DNA from: Acidimicrobiia bacterium
GTDB lineage: Bacteria > Actinomycetota > Acidimicrobiia > Acidimicrobiales > Bin134
Reading direction: 5' to 3'
DNA: 45,668 nucleotides
NCBI GenBank assembly: GCA_009842675.1
Contig: VYEX01000016.1
Coordinates: 4,932-50,599, forward strand
Every line of letters begins with the position of its first letter. Within the stretch, counting starts at the first letter, position 1. The position numbers were made by a program, and so were the translations under genes. Positions 8,745 to 16,063 of this stretch are shown one piece after another. Under the pieces are notes generated by a model, which was not told the origin of the DNA, did no database searches, and worked only from the letters and a program-made list of their open reading frames with translations.

Positions 8745-9284
8745 ATGGAAACCACCACCATCTTGTTGCCCACCGGCGAGGTGAACGAGCCCGCTCAACC
8801 GCTGGCCATCCGCAAGGACTCGCTGGCCGGCGCGACAGTGGGCATCATCGACAACGACATGTGGCGGTCGATGGCGATCATGGCCGACGAGCTGTCCCGC
8901 CAGCTGGTACAGCGGGCCGGGGCGGCCGGGGTGGTGGTTCGAGCCAGCGGACCCATGCACGGCGCCGATCCCGAGCAGTATCAGCAGGAGATGGAGGCCT
9001 TCCACGCCGAAGTCGACGCGGTGATAAGCGGTTTGGGCAATTGAGGCTCGTGCACGGCGTGGTGTATCCACGCCAGCAGCACGCTGGAAGCCATGGGAAC
9101 TCCGGCGGTGGGCCTGGTTACCGAGCAGTTCCGGGGCCTGGCCGAGGCCACCGCTCGGGGCCTGCGGGTGGACAACCAGCCCTTGATCGTGTTGCCGTCG
9201 GGCTACGACGAGTGGTCTGAGGATGACATCAGGGCCGACATCGCTTCCCGCCTAGACGACATCGTGGACGCTCTAGTGGCATGA
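8745..9284 (+). CDS. UGSC-family selenoprotein with in-frame UGA (Sec100)
   Basis: ATG 8745 follows a strong Shine-Dalgarno site (GGGAGGA, 8733-8739). The frame reaches TGA at 9042-9044 after ISGLGN and continues without another stop to 9284. The continuation is GSCTAWCIHASSTLEAMG and a further 60 residues ending VDALVA. Reading UGA as selenocysteine gives 179 residues with U100-G-S-C103, the motif that names the UGSC (seleno)protein family, whose members carry Cys or Sec there. A hairpin at bacterial-SECIS distance follows. The N-terminal part has a KDSLAGATVGIIDN strand-loop, and the C-terminal part a Rossmann-like VGLVTEQFRGLAEATARGL. The function of the family is not established; the U-x-x-C motif suggests redox chemistry. 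Conventional annotation would call two fragments (8745-9044 and 9093-9284). Confidence 0.88.
9045..9092 (+). promoter_or_regulatory. Candidate bacterial SECIS element (UGSC gene)
   Basis: Directly after the UGA the mRNA can fold into an extended hairpin. The apical stem is GGCGUGG (9056-9062) with CCACGCC (9068-9074) around loop UGUAU. A lower stem pairs CGUGC (9049-9053) with GCACG (9079-9083), and GGCU (9045-9048) can pair with AGCC (9089-9092). The loop starts 18 nt after the UGA and has G as its second base. From memory this matches the bacterial SECIS pattern (G among the first two loop bases, 16-37 nt from the UGA). It would bind SelB. Confidence 0.7.
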
Positions 9285-9324
9285 CCCCACGGGTGGCCAT
9301 TGAGGGCAGCCAAACAAGGGTGAG

Positions 9325-10386
9325 ATGACTCAGCGGGTTGACGTCGACGGCGGAGTCGACGAAGTAGAGGCCTACCTGCGAGAGCGGGGCATGACCGACG
9401 GTCTGCCGATCGTTCCCCCCACCCCTGAGAGGGTTGCTGCCGCAGTCGCCGCCTCCGGGCTGTCGCCCGACCATGTGGTGAGCGACGTCCCGCCGCTGAA
9501 TGCGCCGGCCACGGTGGAGAAGATCGCGGTCAACGCGGTAATGGCCGGCTGCGTCCCCGAGGCGATGCCGGTGCTCGTCGCTGCCATCGATGCCTTCTGC
9601 GACCCCCAGATGAATGCCCACGGAGTTCAGACCACAACCAATCCGGTGGGGCCGATGCTGGTGGTGAACGGCCCGATCCGCAACCGGCTGGGGTTCAACT
9701 ATGGGGCGGGGTGCTTCGGGCCGGGATCGCACGCCAACGCCACCGTGGGACGTGCTCTTCGGCTGGCCTTGGTGAACATCGGCGGGGCCATCCCCGGAGA
9801 CGTGGACAAGGCGCCGCTGGGCTGGCCCGGCAAGGCCACCTCGCTGTGCGTGGCCGAGAACGAGGAGGCCTCCCCGTGGCCGCCCCACCACACCGACATG
9901 GGGTTCGACGCTGACGAGGATGTGGTCACGGTGCTGGCCGTGAATGGGATGTGGCCCATCACCGACATGCACCACGAGGCCGACCAGGTGCTGCACCACG
10001 TGACCAACGGTCTGGCCATCAGCGGGCCGTGCGGGGGCCACGACGCCCCCAACCCCTTCCCCACCGTGCTGGTGATGAGCCCGGTCATCGCCGAGATGGT
10101 GGCCAGCCTCATGCCCACCAAGCAGGAACTGCGAGAGCATCTGTTCGCCGAAGCCCGGGTACCGCTGGACTTCTACCCCCCGTATCGGCGCCAGCCCACC
10201 AGAGACGTGCTCGAGGGGATGGGCGTGGCCATAGAGAACGACCGAGTTCCAATCGTTCCCTCGCCGGATTACTTCGTGATCCTGGTGGCTGGCGGCGCAG
10301 GCGGACTTCAGTCGGCGGGGCTGTCGTGCATGCTGGGCATGCCCACCAGTCGGCCTATCGCTGCTGGTTCAGCCGCGGCTGGCTAA
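9325..10386 (+). CDS. Conserved protein of unknown function, partner of the UGSC selenoprotein
   Basis: A 353-residue soluble protein starting at an ATG preceded by AAGGGTGAG, 40 bp after the UGSC gene and on the same strand. I recall proteins with the same landmarks (MAGCVPEAMPV, HGVQTTTNPVGP, GRALRLALVNIGGA, PGDVDKA) being encoded next to UGSC-family genes in other bacteria, but I have no assigned activity for them. Six Cys residues lie in Gly/Pro-rich contexts (AGCVPE, FCDPQ, GAGCFGPGS, SLCVAEN, GPCGGHD, LSCMLGM). Several could form a metal or thiol site that works with the Sec/Cys motif of the partner. There is no signal peptide. The C-terminal dozen residues (IAAGSAAAG) look unconserved. 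Confidence 0.7.
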   Translation: MTQRVDVDGGVDEVEAYLRERGMTDGLPIVPPTPERVAAAVAASGLSPDHVVSDVPPLNAPATVEKIAVNAVMAGCVPEAMPVLVAAIDAFCDPQMNAHGVQTTTNPVGPMLVVNGPIRNRLGFNYGAGCFGPGSHANATVGRALRLALVNIGGAIPGDVDKAPLGWPGKATSLCVAENEEASPWPPHHTDMGFDADEDVVTVLAVNGMWPITDMHHEADQVLHHVTNGLAISGPCGGHDAPNPFPTVLVMSPVIAEMVASLMPTKQELREHLFAEARVPLDFYPPYRRQPTRDVLEGMGVAIENDRVPIVPSPDYFVILVAGGAGGLQSAGLSCMLGMPTSRPIAAGSAAAG

Positions 10387-10420
10387 GCCTCTTCAGGTTC
10401 GGCGCGGTGAGCTAGTTGGC

Positions 10421-10693
10421 TCAGTGAACCTCGAGGCCGAGTTGCTCGAAGATCTCGGCCCGGCGCTGCTCGTAGGTCTCCTCGTCCATTCCCCCGGACT
10501 GGTATTTCTCGCTCAGCAGGCGGAAATCCTCGTAGAGCTCGGCTTCTGACTTTCCGTTTGAGGAAGGAGCCTCTACCTCTTCCTCGAAGGGAACCTCAAG
10601 CTTGCCGTGACGGCGGGCCTGCTTGGCCGCAGCCCGCTCGCGCTTGTTCTTTTCCCGCTGTCGCTTCTGAAAGCTCTCTGATCCTCGACCCAT
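10421..10693 (-). CDS. Small charged protein with SHOCT-like C-terminus
   Basis: A 90-residue protein with a strongly basic N-terminal half (KRQREKNKRERAAAKQARRH), an acidic middle, and a C-terminus reading YQSGGMDEETYEQRRAEIFE. That end resembles the SHOCT short helical domain, which is found at the C-termini of many unrelated proteins. The basic half could bind nucleic acid or membranes. The function is unknown. It lies downstream of, and on the same strand as, the LLM oxidoreductase gene, separated by 96 bp that include a strong hairpin, so it probably has its own promoter. Confidence 0.65.
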   Translation of the reverse strand: MGRGSESFQKRQREKNKRERAAAKQARRHGKLEVPFEEEVEAPSSNGKSEAELYEDFRLLSEKYQSGGMDEETYEQRRAEIFEQLGLEVH

Positions 10694-10770
10694 GGCAATT
10701 CCTAGTCAAATGTTGTGTGCGCAGAAATGCCATTGTACGCCCTCCCCAGCGCTTTTTGGCACATTTCCAA

Positions 10771-10805
10771 CCGGTTCCTGATCGCCTTCTCAGGCGATGA
10801 ACCGG
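10771..10805 (-). terminator. Strong hairpin at the end of the LLM gene
   Basis: CCGGTTC (10771-10777) and ATCGCCT (10781-10787) pair with AGGCGAT (10792-10798) and GAACCGG (10799-10805). This gives 14 base pairs, a 4-base loop and a 3-base bulge. The element overlaps the stop codon of the LLM oxidoreductase gene (10790-10792). No U-tract follows on the minus strand, so a factor-independent terminator is possible but not typical. Confidence 0.55.
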
Positions 10806-11614
10806 TCCGCGAACCGCCGGAGCGAATCAACCGCTTTGCTGGTGCTCTCCCACGGGGTGACCACCAGCCGATGGGCGCCGGCGTCCTCCCATCGGCGCAG
10901 GTCGTCGATGGTCTCGCACCGCCCCTGGGCGGTGATCTCGATGTCGGGCGCGCCCAGTTCGGCCAGACGGTCGGCCGCGGCCCGCACCGACTCGAAGGAG
11001 TCGCCCATGCCCATCCATCCCTGGTAGCGGGCCGCCCGACGTAGCGCGGCGTCCGACAGCCCGCCCACCAATATCGGGGGATGGGGCTTCTGGACGGGCT
11101 TGGGCTCGAAAGCCACTGGCTCGAAGTCGTAGAACTCGCCGTGGTGCTCCACCTCGGGCTCGGTCCAGAGCCGCACGCACACGTCCAGGGCCTCGTCGAG
11201 GCGGCGACCCCGGGTGCGGGGGTCCATCCCCGCGGCCGTCCACTCGTTGCGCAGCCACCCTGCCCCCACCCCCACCAGCGCCCGTCCGTTGCTGACGCGG
11301 TCCAGGGTGGCGAAGGCCCGGGCGGTGGTGAACGGATGGCGCAGTCCGACCAAGTACACGTATACCCCGAGGTTGATGCGGGAGGTTTGGCCGGCCAGAT
11401 ACGAGAGGTAAGACGGGGCGTCGTAAACCGGCACGGTGGCGGGCACGTTGGGGTGCTCGACATCGCCCAGCGAGCCCTCCATTTCCACCGGGAAGACAAG
11501 ATGGTCGGCGATCCAGCACGACTCGAACCCGGCCTCATCGGCGGCCTGGGCCACCTCGACCCATGCCCCCGGGTGCAGCGAGATGAAGGGGAACCCGAAC
11601 TTCACCCTCAGCAA
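10790..11614 (-). CDS. LLM-class (luciferase-like) F420-dependent-type oxidoreductase
   Basis: The 274-residue protein has the luciferase-like TIM-barrel landmarks: MLRVKFGFPF, EAGFESCWIADHLVFP at the first catalytic loop, INLGVYVYLVGLRHPF, LDRVSNGRALVGVGAGWL, and GEFYDFEPVAFEPKPVQKP followed by PPILVGG. This layout is typical of the actinobacterial F420-using subfamily (TIGR03619-like) rather than of bacterial luciferase itself. The substrate is unknown. It is divergent from a methyltransferase gene only 29 bp away, so the two share a promoter region. FMN use cannot be excluded from sequence. Confidence 0.85.
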   Translation of the reverse strand: MLRVKFGFPFISLHPGAWVEVAQAADEAGFESCWIADHLVFPVEMEGSLGDVEHPNVPATVPVYDAPSYLSYLAGQTSRINLGVYVYLVGLRHPFTTARAFATLDRVSNGRALVGVGAGWLRNEWTAAGMDPRTRGRRLDEALDVCVRLWTEPEVEHHGEFYDFEPVAFEPKPVQKPHPPILVGGLSDAALRRAARYQGWMGMGDSFESVRAAADRLAELGAPDIEITAQGRCETIDDLRRWEDAGAHRLVVTPWESTSKAVDSLRRFADRFIA

Positions 11615-11643
11615 CCTAACGGACCACCAGCGGTGGCCTTACG

Positions 11644-12420
11644 ATGGCCAACGGAGACCGAGACTGGAGAGGGATTCTGGACCACAAGTTCGCCACTGCC
11701 ACTCTGAACAGCCTGGGTCTTGACGCCGACACCCGGCTGCTGGCGGTGTGCGCCGGCATCGAGGACTGGGAATTGCTGTCGTCGCTGGGTTTCACCGGTG
11801 TGGTGGTGTCCAACCTGGACGAGGCGTTCGCTCCGCTAGTGCCGGATGGGGCATGGTCGTACCAGGACGCCCAGTCGTTGACCTTTGACGACCGCTCCTT
11901 CGACTGGGTGTTCGTGTCCGAGGGGCTGCACCACTGCCGCTCCCCCCACCGGGCGCTAGGCGAGATGTACCGGGTGTGCCGAGAGGGGATCGTGGCCATC
12001 GAGGCCCGCGACAGCGCGCTGATGCGCCTTGCCGTCCGAGTGGGCATGGCCGACGCCTACGAGCTGGCCGCGGTCACCGACCAGGGGTTCCGCACCGGAG
12101 GTTTGGACAACACCAGCGTGCCCAACCACGTCTACCGCTGGACCGAGGCCGAGGTGGTCAAAACCCTGCGGTCATACGACCCCACCGGCGAGCCTCGCGT
12201 CGAGTTCCGCTACGGTCTGCGCCTCCCCACCGCCGAGGCCACCGGCCGTCGCCGGCGCCTAGCCGGCCAGATCGCCAAACCCGCCCTGCGCCTGCTCTGC
12301 ACCCTGTTCAGGCGCCAGTCCAACCAGCTGGGCGTGATTGCCCGCCGACCCACCGAGCTCTACCCCTGGCTCCACCAAGCAGAAGGCCAAATCCAGTTCA
12401 ACCCCGACTATTCGAGGTAG
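11644..12420 (+). CDS. Class I SAM-dependent methyltransferase-like protein
   Basis: A 258-residue protein with a Methyltransf_11-like fold: a glycine-poor motif I (LLAVCAGIEDWEL), an acidic strand end (VVVSNLDE), motif DRSFDWVFVSEGLHHCRSP (strand 4 and the following helix), and ALGEMYRVCREGIVAIEARD. The usual GxGxG of the SAM loop is replaced by CAGIEDW, so cofactor binding is plausible but not assured. The C-terminal part is basic and ends YPWLHQAEGQIQFNPDYSR. The substrate is unknown. It is transcribed towards the tRNA-Glu gene and away from the LLM gene. Confidence 0.7.
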   Translation: MANGDRDWRGILDHKFATATLNSLGLDADTRLLAVCAGIEDWELLSSLGFTGVVVSNLDEAFAPLVPDGAWSYQDAQSLTFDDRSFDWVFVSEGLHHCRSPHRALGEMYRVCREGIVAIEARDSALMRLAVRVGMADAYELAAVTDQGFRTGGLDNTSVPNHVYRWTEAEVVKTLRSYDPTGEPRVEFRYGLRLPTAEATGRRRRLAGQIAKPALRLLCTLFRRQSNQLGVIARRPTELYPWLHQAEGQIQFNPDYSR

Positions 12421-12458
12421 CCGCGGATACCGAGGAGCCGGTAAGCTGCGGCGTTCCT

Positions 12459-12534
12459 GCCCCGTTCGTCTAGAGGCCTAGGACGCCAGATTCTCAATCT
12501 GGTAACACGGGTTCGAATCCCGTACGGGGTGCCA
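12459..12534 (+). tRNA. tRNA-Glu (anticodon CUC)
   Basis: The acceptor stem GCCCCGT (12459-12465) pairs with ACGGGGT (12524-12530), with one G-U pair, followed by discriminator G12531 and an encoded CCA (12532-12534). The anticodon arm CCAGA-TTCTCAA-TCTGG (12486-12502) carries CTC at 12493-12495, which reads GAG. The T arm is ACGGG-TTCGAAT-CCCGT (12507-12523). Confidence 0.95.
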
Positions 12535-12551
12535 CTACTGCGGACGAGCTT

Positions 12552-12575
12552 GCATGGGTATACTCCATGGTATGC
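12552..12575 (+). promoter_or_regulatory. Palindromic operator/-10 region of the toxin-antitoxin operon
   Basis: The segment contains nested inverted repeats: GCAT (12552-12555) with ATGC (12572-12575), CATGG (12553-12557) with CCATG (12565-12569), and a central GTATAC. A -10-like TATACT at 12559-12564 lies inside it. Transcription would start near the antitoxin ATG at 12572, giving a leaderless mRNA. The antitoxin probably binds here to repress its own operon. Confidence 0.55.
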
Positions 12576-12793
12576 CTGATTCGACTACCATAAAGGTCTC
12601 CTTGCGGACTCGGGATGCCTTGCGTCAGCTCGCCGATCGAGAAGGTCTCACATTCGACGCGCAGCTCGAGAAGATGATCCGACGGGAGCGTCGTCGCATC
12701 ATCGGGGCACAGCTAGCGGGTGCCCCACTCGATGCTGATGATGAGGCTGTGCTCGATGCGTCGGCAAGCGATGTTGCTGATGCAAGCGGGTGA
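12572..12793 (+). CDS. Ribbon-helix-helix-type antitoxin
   Basis: A 73-residue protein starting MPDSTTIKVSLRTRDALRQL, the beta-strand plus helix start of small ribbon-helix-helix repressors. An acidic C-terminal tail (LDADDEAVLDASASDVADAS) is probably the disordered toxin-binding part. ATG 12572 is preferred over ATG 12554 because it follows the -10-like element and matches the domain start. The stop overlaps the downstream toxin gene. The expected role is to neutralise the MazF/PemK-type toxin and to autoregulate the operon. Confidence 0.78.
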   Translation: MPDSTTIKVSLRTRDALRQLADREGLTFDAQLEKMIRRERRRIIGAQLAGAPLDADDEAVLDASASDVADASG

Positions 12794-13094
12794 CATCGTT
12801 CGTTGCGACTTCGGGACACCGGCGAGGGGCGAGCCGGGGTTTATCCGCCCGGCGATCATCATCACCTCCGATGATGTGCTGGAGTTTCGGCAACACGCGA
12901 TCGTGGTCGTACCCTGCACGACAACGAAGCGGGGATGGTTGAGCGAGGTGGCCATAGAGGGATTCGGTGTCGCTCAAGCCCACCTGCCGACGACCATTAG
13001 TGTCGACCGCGTCGTCGAGTCGACAGGAACAAACGTCGGATTCGTCGCGCTTCAACAGATCCGAGAGCTCATCGCCGATCTTCTCGGCCTTTGA
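12771..13094 (+). CDS. MazF/PemK-type endoribonuclease toxin
   Basis: About 107 residues with the PemK fold landmarks: MQAGDIVRCDFGTP, GFIRPAIIITSDD, AIVVVPCTTTKR, and the final ISVDRVVESTGTNVGFVALQQIRELIADLLGL (given here only as start and end of the C-terminal strand-helix). Family members cleave mRNA at short motifs when the antitoxin is degraded. Starts at 12771 or 12780 are both possible; either overlaps the antitoxin gene by 14-23 bp, as is usual for such modules. It sits immediately downstream of a tRNA gene, a common insertion spot for mobile cargo, but I see no integrase. Confidence 0.85.
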   Translation: MLLMQAGDIVRCDFGTPARGEPGFIRPAIIITSDDVLEFRQHAIVVVPCTTTKRGWLSEVAIEGFGVAQAHLPTTISVDRVVESTGTNVGFVALQQIRELIADLLGL

Positions 13095-13104
13095 CCTATC
13101 CGCA

Positions 13105-14379
13105 TCAGGCAGCTTGGGTTCTTCGGTACTGATGCCTGACCGCGAATAGTTGGCAGGCCATGCCAGCGGTGCCGTAAGCGAGGTAGCCGATGCCGACGGG
13201 GGTGACGGTGCCGCTGATGGCTTGGTCGATGAGGGCTGCGAGGCTGGCACCGATCAGCATCATGGTGAAGCCGAGTACCGCGGCGGCGGTGCCGGCCATC
13301 TCGCCCATGGGCTCGAGCGCCAGGCTCTGGCCCAACGGGAAGAACGCCACCATGCAGACATTGGCCAGGCTGAAGATGGTGATCCACAGAACGAACGGCG
13401 GCCTTCCCCCGTTGGCCAAAGCCAGGGCCAGCATGGTGCTGGCTGCACAGATCTGTAGGCCGCCAGCGAAGAGCGCCACCGAGCGGGCCCGGAATCGGTG
13501 CAGCGCCCGGTTGTTGAGCAACGTCACTATGCCCATGCCCGCAGCCATGATCGAGAAGTAGGGGACGAACCAGCGCTCCTGGTCGAAGACGTCGTCGAAG
13601 ATCAACTCGGAGCTGGCCAGGAACGAGAAGAAGGCGCCTGCGCAGAACATGCTGGCCAGGGTGTAGCCCAGCGTCACTGGGTGGGTGGTTACCGACCGGA
13701 ACCCGGCCATCGTTGATCGGAAGGTAAGCGGTCGCCGGTGCTCGGGCTTCAGCGTCTCCTCCAATCGCAACGACCAAGCGATGAGCGCAACAGCGGTGAA
13801 CACGCTGAAGGCCATCACATACCGCCACGAACCCAGCTCCACCAAGCCCTTCCCCAGCGGCGGGCCGGCCACCGGGGCCCAGAAGAACACCGCCATGACC
13901 AGGGTCATCACCCGGGCCATGGCGTCGCCGGAGTAGTAGTCCCGCACAATTGCCTGAGCGGCGGTGCGGGGGCCGGCCGCCGCGAAACCCCAAATGAAGC
14001 GGCTCACGTAGAGCATTCCCAGCGTCACAGACAGGGTGGCCATCAGCGACGCCAGGCCGTACAGCACCATGCTTCCGACGAGGATCCGCTTTCGACCCAG
14101 AGCGTCGGCCATTGGGCCATAGACCAGGTTGCCGATGCCCGATCCCACGAAGAACAGCGTGATGGTCAGCGACAGGCCGGTGGAGTCCTCCGGCAGGTTG
14201 AACGCATCCCGCATGGCCGAGAACGCCGGAAGCAGGGTGTCGATGGCCAACGCCGACACGGCGCTGATCATGGCGATGAAGAGGATGAACTCACGTTCGC
14301 CCAAACGGCGGCCAGTGTCAGTGGATGCGGTAGCGCTCACACCGGCCGACTTCTCATAACGGCGTAGCCTGTCCGCCAT
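13105..14379 (-). CDS. MFS multidrug exporter, Bcr/CflA family
   Basis: A 424-residue major facilitator protein with about 12 hydrophobic segments. It shows the Bcr/CflA start (EFILFIAMISAVSALAIDTLLPA), the motif A loop YGPMADALGRKRILVGS between helices 2 and 3, and the antiporter-type motif C segment FFWAPVAGPPLGKGLV. It exports drugs or metabolites by proton antiport. The gene is convergent with the toxin gene (10 bp between stops) and divergent from an SDR gene (65 bp between starts). The substrate cannot be read from sequence. Confidence 0.9.
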   Translation of the reverse strand: MADRLRRYEKSAGVSATASTDTGRRLGEREFILFIAMISAVSALAIDTLLPAFSAMRDAFNLPEDSTGLSLTITLFFVGSGIGNLVYGPMADALGRKRILVGSMVLYGLASLMATLSVTLGMLYVSRFIWGFAAAGPRTAAQAIVRDYYSGDAMARVMTLVMAVFFWAPVAGPPLGKGLVELGSWRYVMAFSVFTAVALIAWSLRLEETLKPEHRRPLTFRSTMAGFRSVTTHPVTLGYTLASMFCAGAFFSFLASSELIFDDVFDQERWFVPYFSIMAAGMGIVTLLNNRALHRFRARSVALFAGGLQICAASTMLALALANGGRPPFVLWITIFSLANVCMVAFFPLGQSLALEPMGEMAGTAAAVLGFTMMLIGASLAALIDQAISGTVTPVGIGYLAYGTAGMACQLFAVRHQYRRTQAA

Positions 14380-14444
14380 ATGGAGATGAAGTCAAAGGAG
14401 TATCGCCAGCCAACTTTGGCGATCAGGGGAGTTCTAGACACGAA

Positions 14445-15215
14445 ATGGCCAAGGAAATGACAGCGTTGGAAGGCAAGGTGGCGCTGGTCACCGGCGCGGC
14501 CCGGGGTTTTGGTGCCGAGATCGTGGGCCGCATGGTGGCGGCCGGTGCCTTGGTGACCGCTGCCGACAAGCGAGTGGACGACGGGACCGCAGCTGCTGCT
14601 GAGGCGGGGGCCGAGTTCTTCGAGTTGGACGTGACCGACGCCGAGCAATGGGCCGGTGCGGTAGATGCGGCCGCTGCTGCTGGCCGCCTCGACATCTTGG
14701 TCAACAATGCGGCGATAACGAGGGTGGTCCCGATCTTGGACTGCGACCCCGCTGATTTCCGCAAGGTGATCGACACCAACCTGGTGGGCACTTTCCTGGG
14801 CATCCAGGCCGCCGCGCCGGCCATGGCGTCGAGCGGGGGAGGGTCCATCGTAAATCTGAGTTCGCCCAGCGCGTTCGAGGGCACGGTGGGGATGCCGGCC
14901 TACTCCACCTCAAAGTGGGGCATCCGGGGGCTGACCCGCACCGCAGCCCTTGAGCTGGCCGATCTTGGAATTCGAGTCAACACCGTGGTGCCCGGTCCCC
15001 TTAGGACCGCGATGACCCGTCGGCCCGGCTGGGAAGACGAGGACTACGAGCGCCACTACGGGGCCACCGTGCCGCTGCGGCGCATGGCCGACCTCGGAGA
15101 GGTGGCCGACCTGGTGGTCTGGTTGGCCTCCGACCAAGCCTCTTACTGCACCGGAGGCGACTACGCCGCCGACGGCGGCTTGGGAGCAGGCACGCCTGCG
15201 CCTTTCTCGGACTAG
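14445..15215 (+). CDS. SDR-family NAD(P)-dependent oxidoreductase
   Basis: The 256-residue classical SDR shows the nucleotide-binding TGAARGFG near residue 17, NNAA in the fourth strand (DILVNNAAIT), the catalytic Ser in IVNLSSPSAF, and YSTSK with Tyr and Lys. VNTVVPGPLRTAMTR follows. ADKRVDDG at the end of strand 2 carries an Asp, favouring NAD(H). It is followed 49 bp later by another SDR on the same strand; the two probably form an operon acting on hydroxy or keto acyl substrates. The substrate is unknown. Confidence 0.88.
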   Translation: MAKEMTALEGKVALVTGAARGFGAEIVGRMVAAGALVTAADKRVDDGTAAAAEAGAEFFELDVTDAEQWAGAVDAAAAAGRLDILVNNAAITRVVPILDCDPADFRKVIDTNLVGTFLGIQAAAPAMASSGGGSIVNLSSPSAFEGTVGMPAYSTSKWGIRGLTRTAALELADLGIRVNTVVPGPLRTAMTRRPGWEDEDYERHYGATVPLRRMADLGEVADLVVWLASDQASYCTGGDYAADGGLGAGTPAPFSD

Positions 15216-15264
15216 CGCGCGAGACTTACGCCGACCCGAGACGACACAGAAAACGGAGCAATCG

Positions 15265-16047
15265 ATGGGCCGTATGGACGGAAAAGTCGCGCTGGTGACC
15301 GGAGCGAGCGGCGGGATCGGCATGGCCACGCTACGCCGGCTGGCGGGAGAGGGCGCCGCGGTAGTGGGGGTGGACCTCGCTGACGAGGCTGGCGAGAAGC
15401 TGGTGGCCGAACTTACCGAGAGCGGGGCCCGGGCGGTGTACCAGCACTGCGATGTCTGCTCGCTGGACGAGGTGACCGCGGCGGTGGAGCGAGCAGTGTC
15501 GGAATTCGGCCGCATCGACGTGCTGTTCAACAACGCGGCCACCAGCACCGGGGGCTACATCCCCGATCTCGATGCGGAGGGCTGGGACTCCAGCCTGAGG
15601 GTGATGCTCACCGCGGCCATGTACGGCATGAAGGCGGCCATCCCCCACATGGCTGCCCAAGGAGGCGGCTCCATTGTCAGCACCTCGTCGATCTACGGGG
15701 TAGTGGCCTCTCCGGGCAACGCCCCCTACTGCACGGCCAAGGCCGGGCTCATCAACCTGACCCGCACCGCGGCGGTGGAATGGGGGCGCAAGAACATCCG
15801 GGTCAACGCCATCTGCCCCGGTGTGGTGGAAACGCCCATGTACGGCGCGGTGCTCGACATAGGCCTCAAGACCCATGAGGAAATCTCCGCCATGCACGCC
15901 CTAGGGCGCACCATCCAGCCGGAGGAGATTGCCGACCTCGTGCTGTTCTTGGCTTCGGACGAGTCTTCGGCCATCACCGGCCAGGCCATCGTCATCGACG
16001 GCGGCCTGCTGTCTGATTGCAACTTGACCGGGGTGCCGCCGGCCTAA
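15265..16047 (+). CDS. SDR-family NAD(P)-dependent oxidoreductase
   Basis: A 260-residue classical SDR: TGASGGIG cofactor loop near residue 13, VDLADEAG with Asp after strand 2 (NAD preference likely), NNAATS, the catalytic Ser in SIVSTSSIYG, YCTAK, and INAICPGVVETPMYGAV. It ends with the usual ITGQAIVIDGGLL. The stop is 16 bp from the convergent stop of the selenocysteine-type methyltransferase gene. The substrate is unknown. It resembles actinobacterial steroid- and lipid-type dehydrogenases only in the general way most such SDRs do. Confidence 0.87.
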   Translation: MGRMDGKVALVTGASGGIGMATLRRLAGEGAAVVGVDLADEAGEKLVAELTESGARAVYQHCDVCSLDEVTAAVERAVSEFGRIDVLFNNAATSTGGYIPDLDAEGWDSSLRVMLTAAMYGMKAAIPHMAAQGGGSIVSTSSIYGVVASPGNAPYCTAKAGLINLTRTAAVEWGRKNIRVNAICPGVVETPMYGAVLDIGLKTHEEISAMHALGRTIQPEEIADLVLFLASDESSAITGQAIVIDGGLLSDCNLTGVPPA

Positions 16048-16063
16048 GGGGCCCGCCCCAAAT

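Noticed and set aside
8654..8773. 40-residue N-terminal extension of the oxygenase-like protein
   Set aside because: It would run through the divergent promoter region and the UGSC gene start, and reads as unlike a domain; ATG 8653 is preferred.
7817..9220. 467-residue plus-strand open frame over the oxygenase and UGSC genes
   Set aside because: It lies in another frame over two supported genes, is unlike any family, and ends in Gly/Arg-rich low-complexity typical of high-GC shadow frames.
12459..12534. An att site at the tRNA-Glu 3' end
   Set aside because: No second copy of the tRNA 3' sequence and no integrase gene was seen within the window, so mobility remains unsupported.
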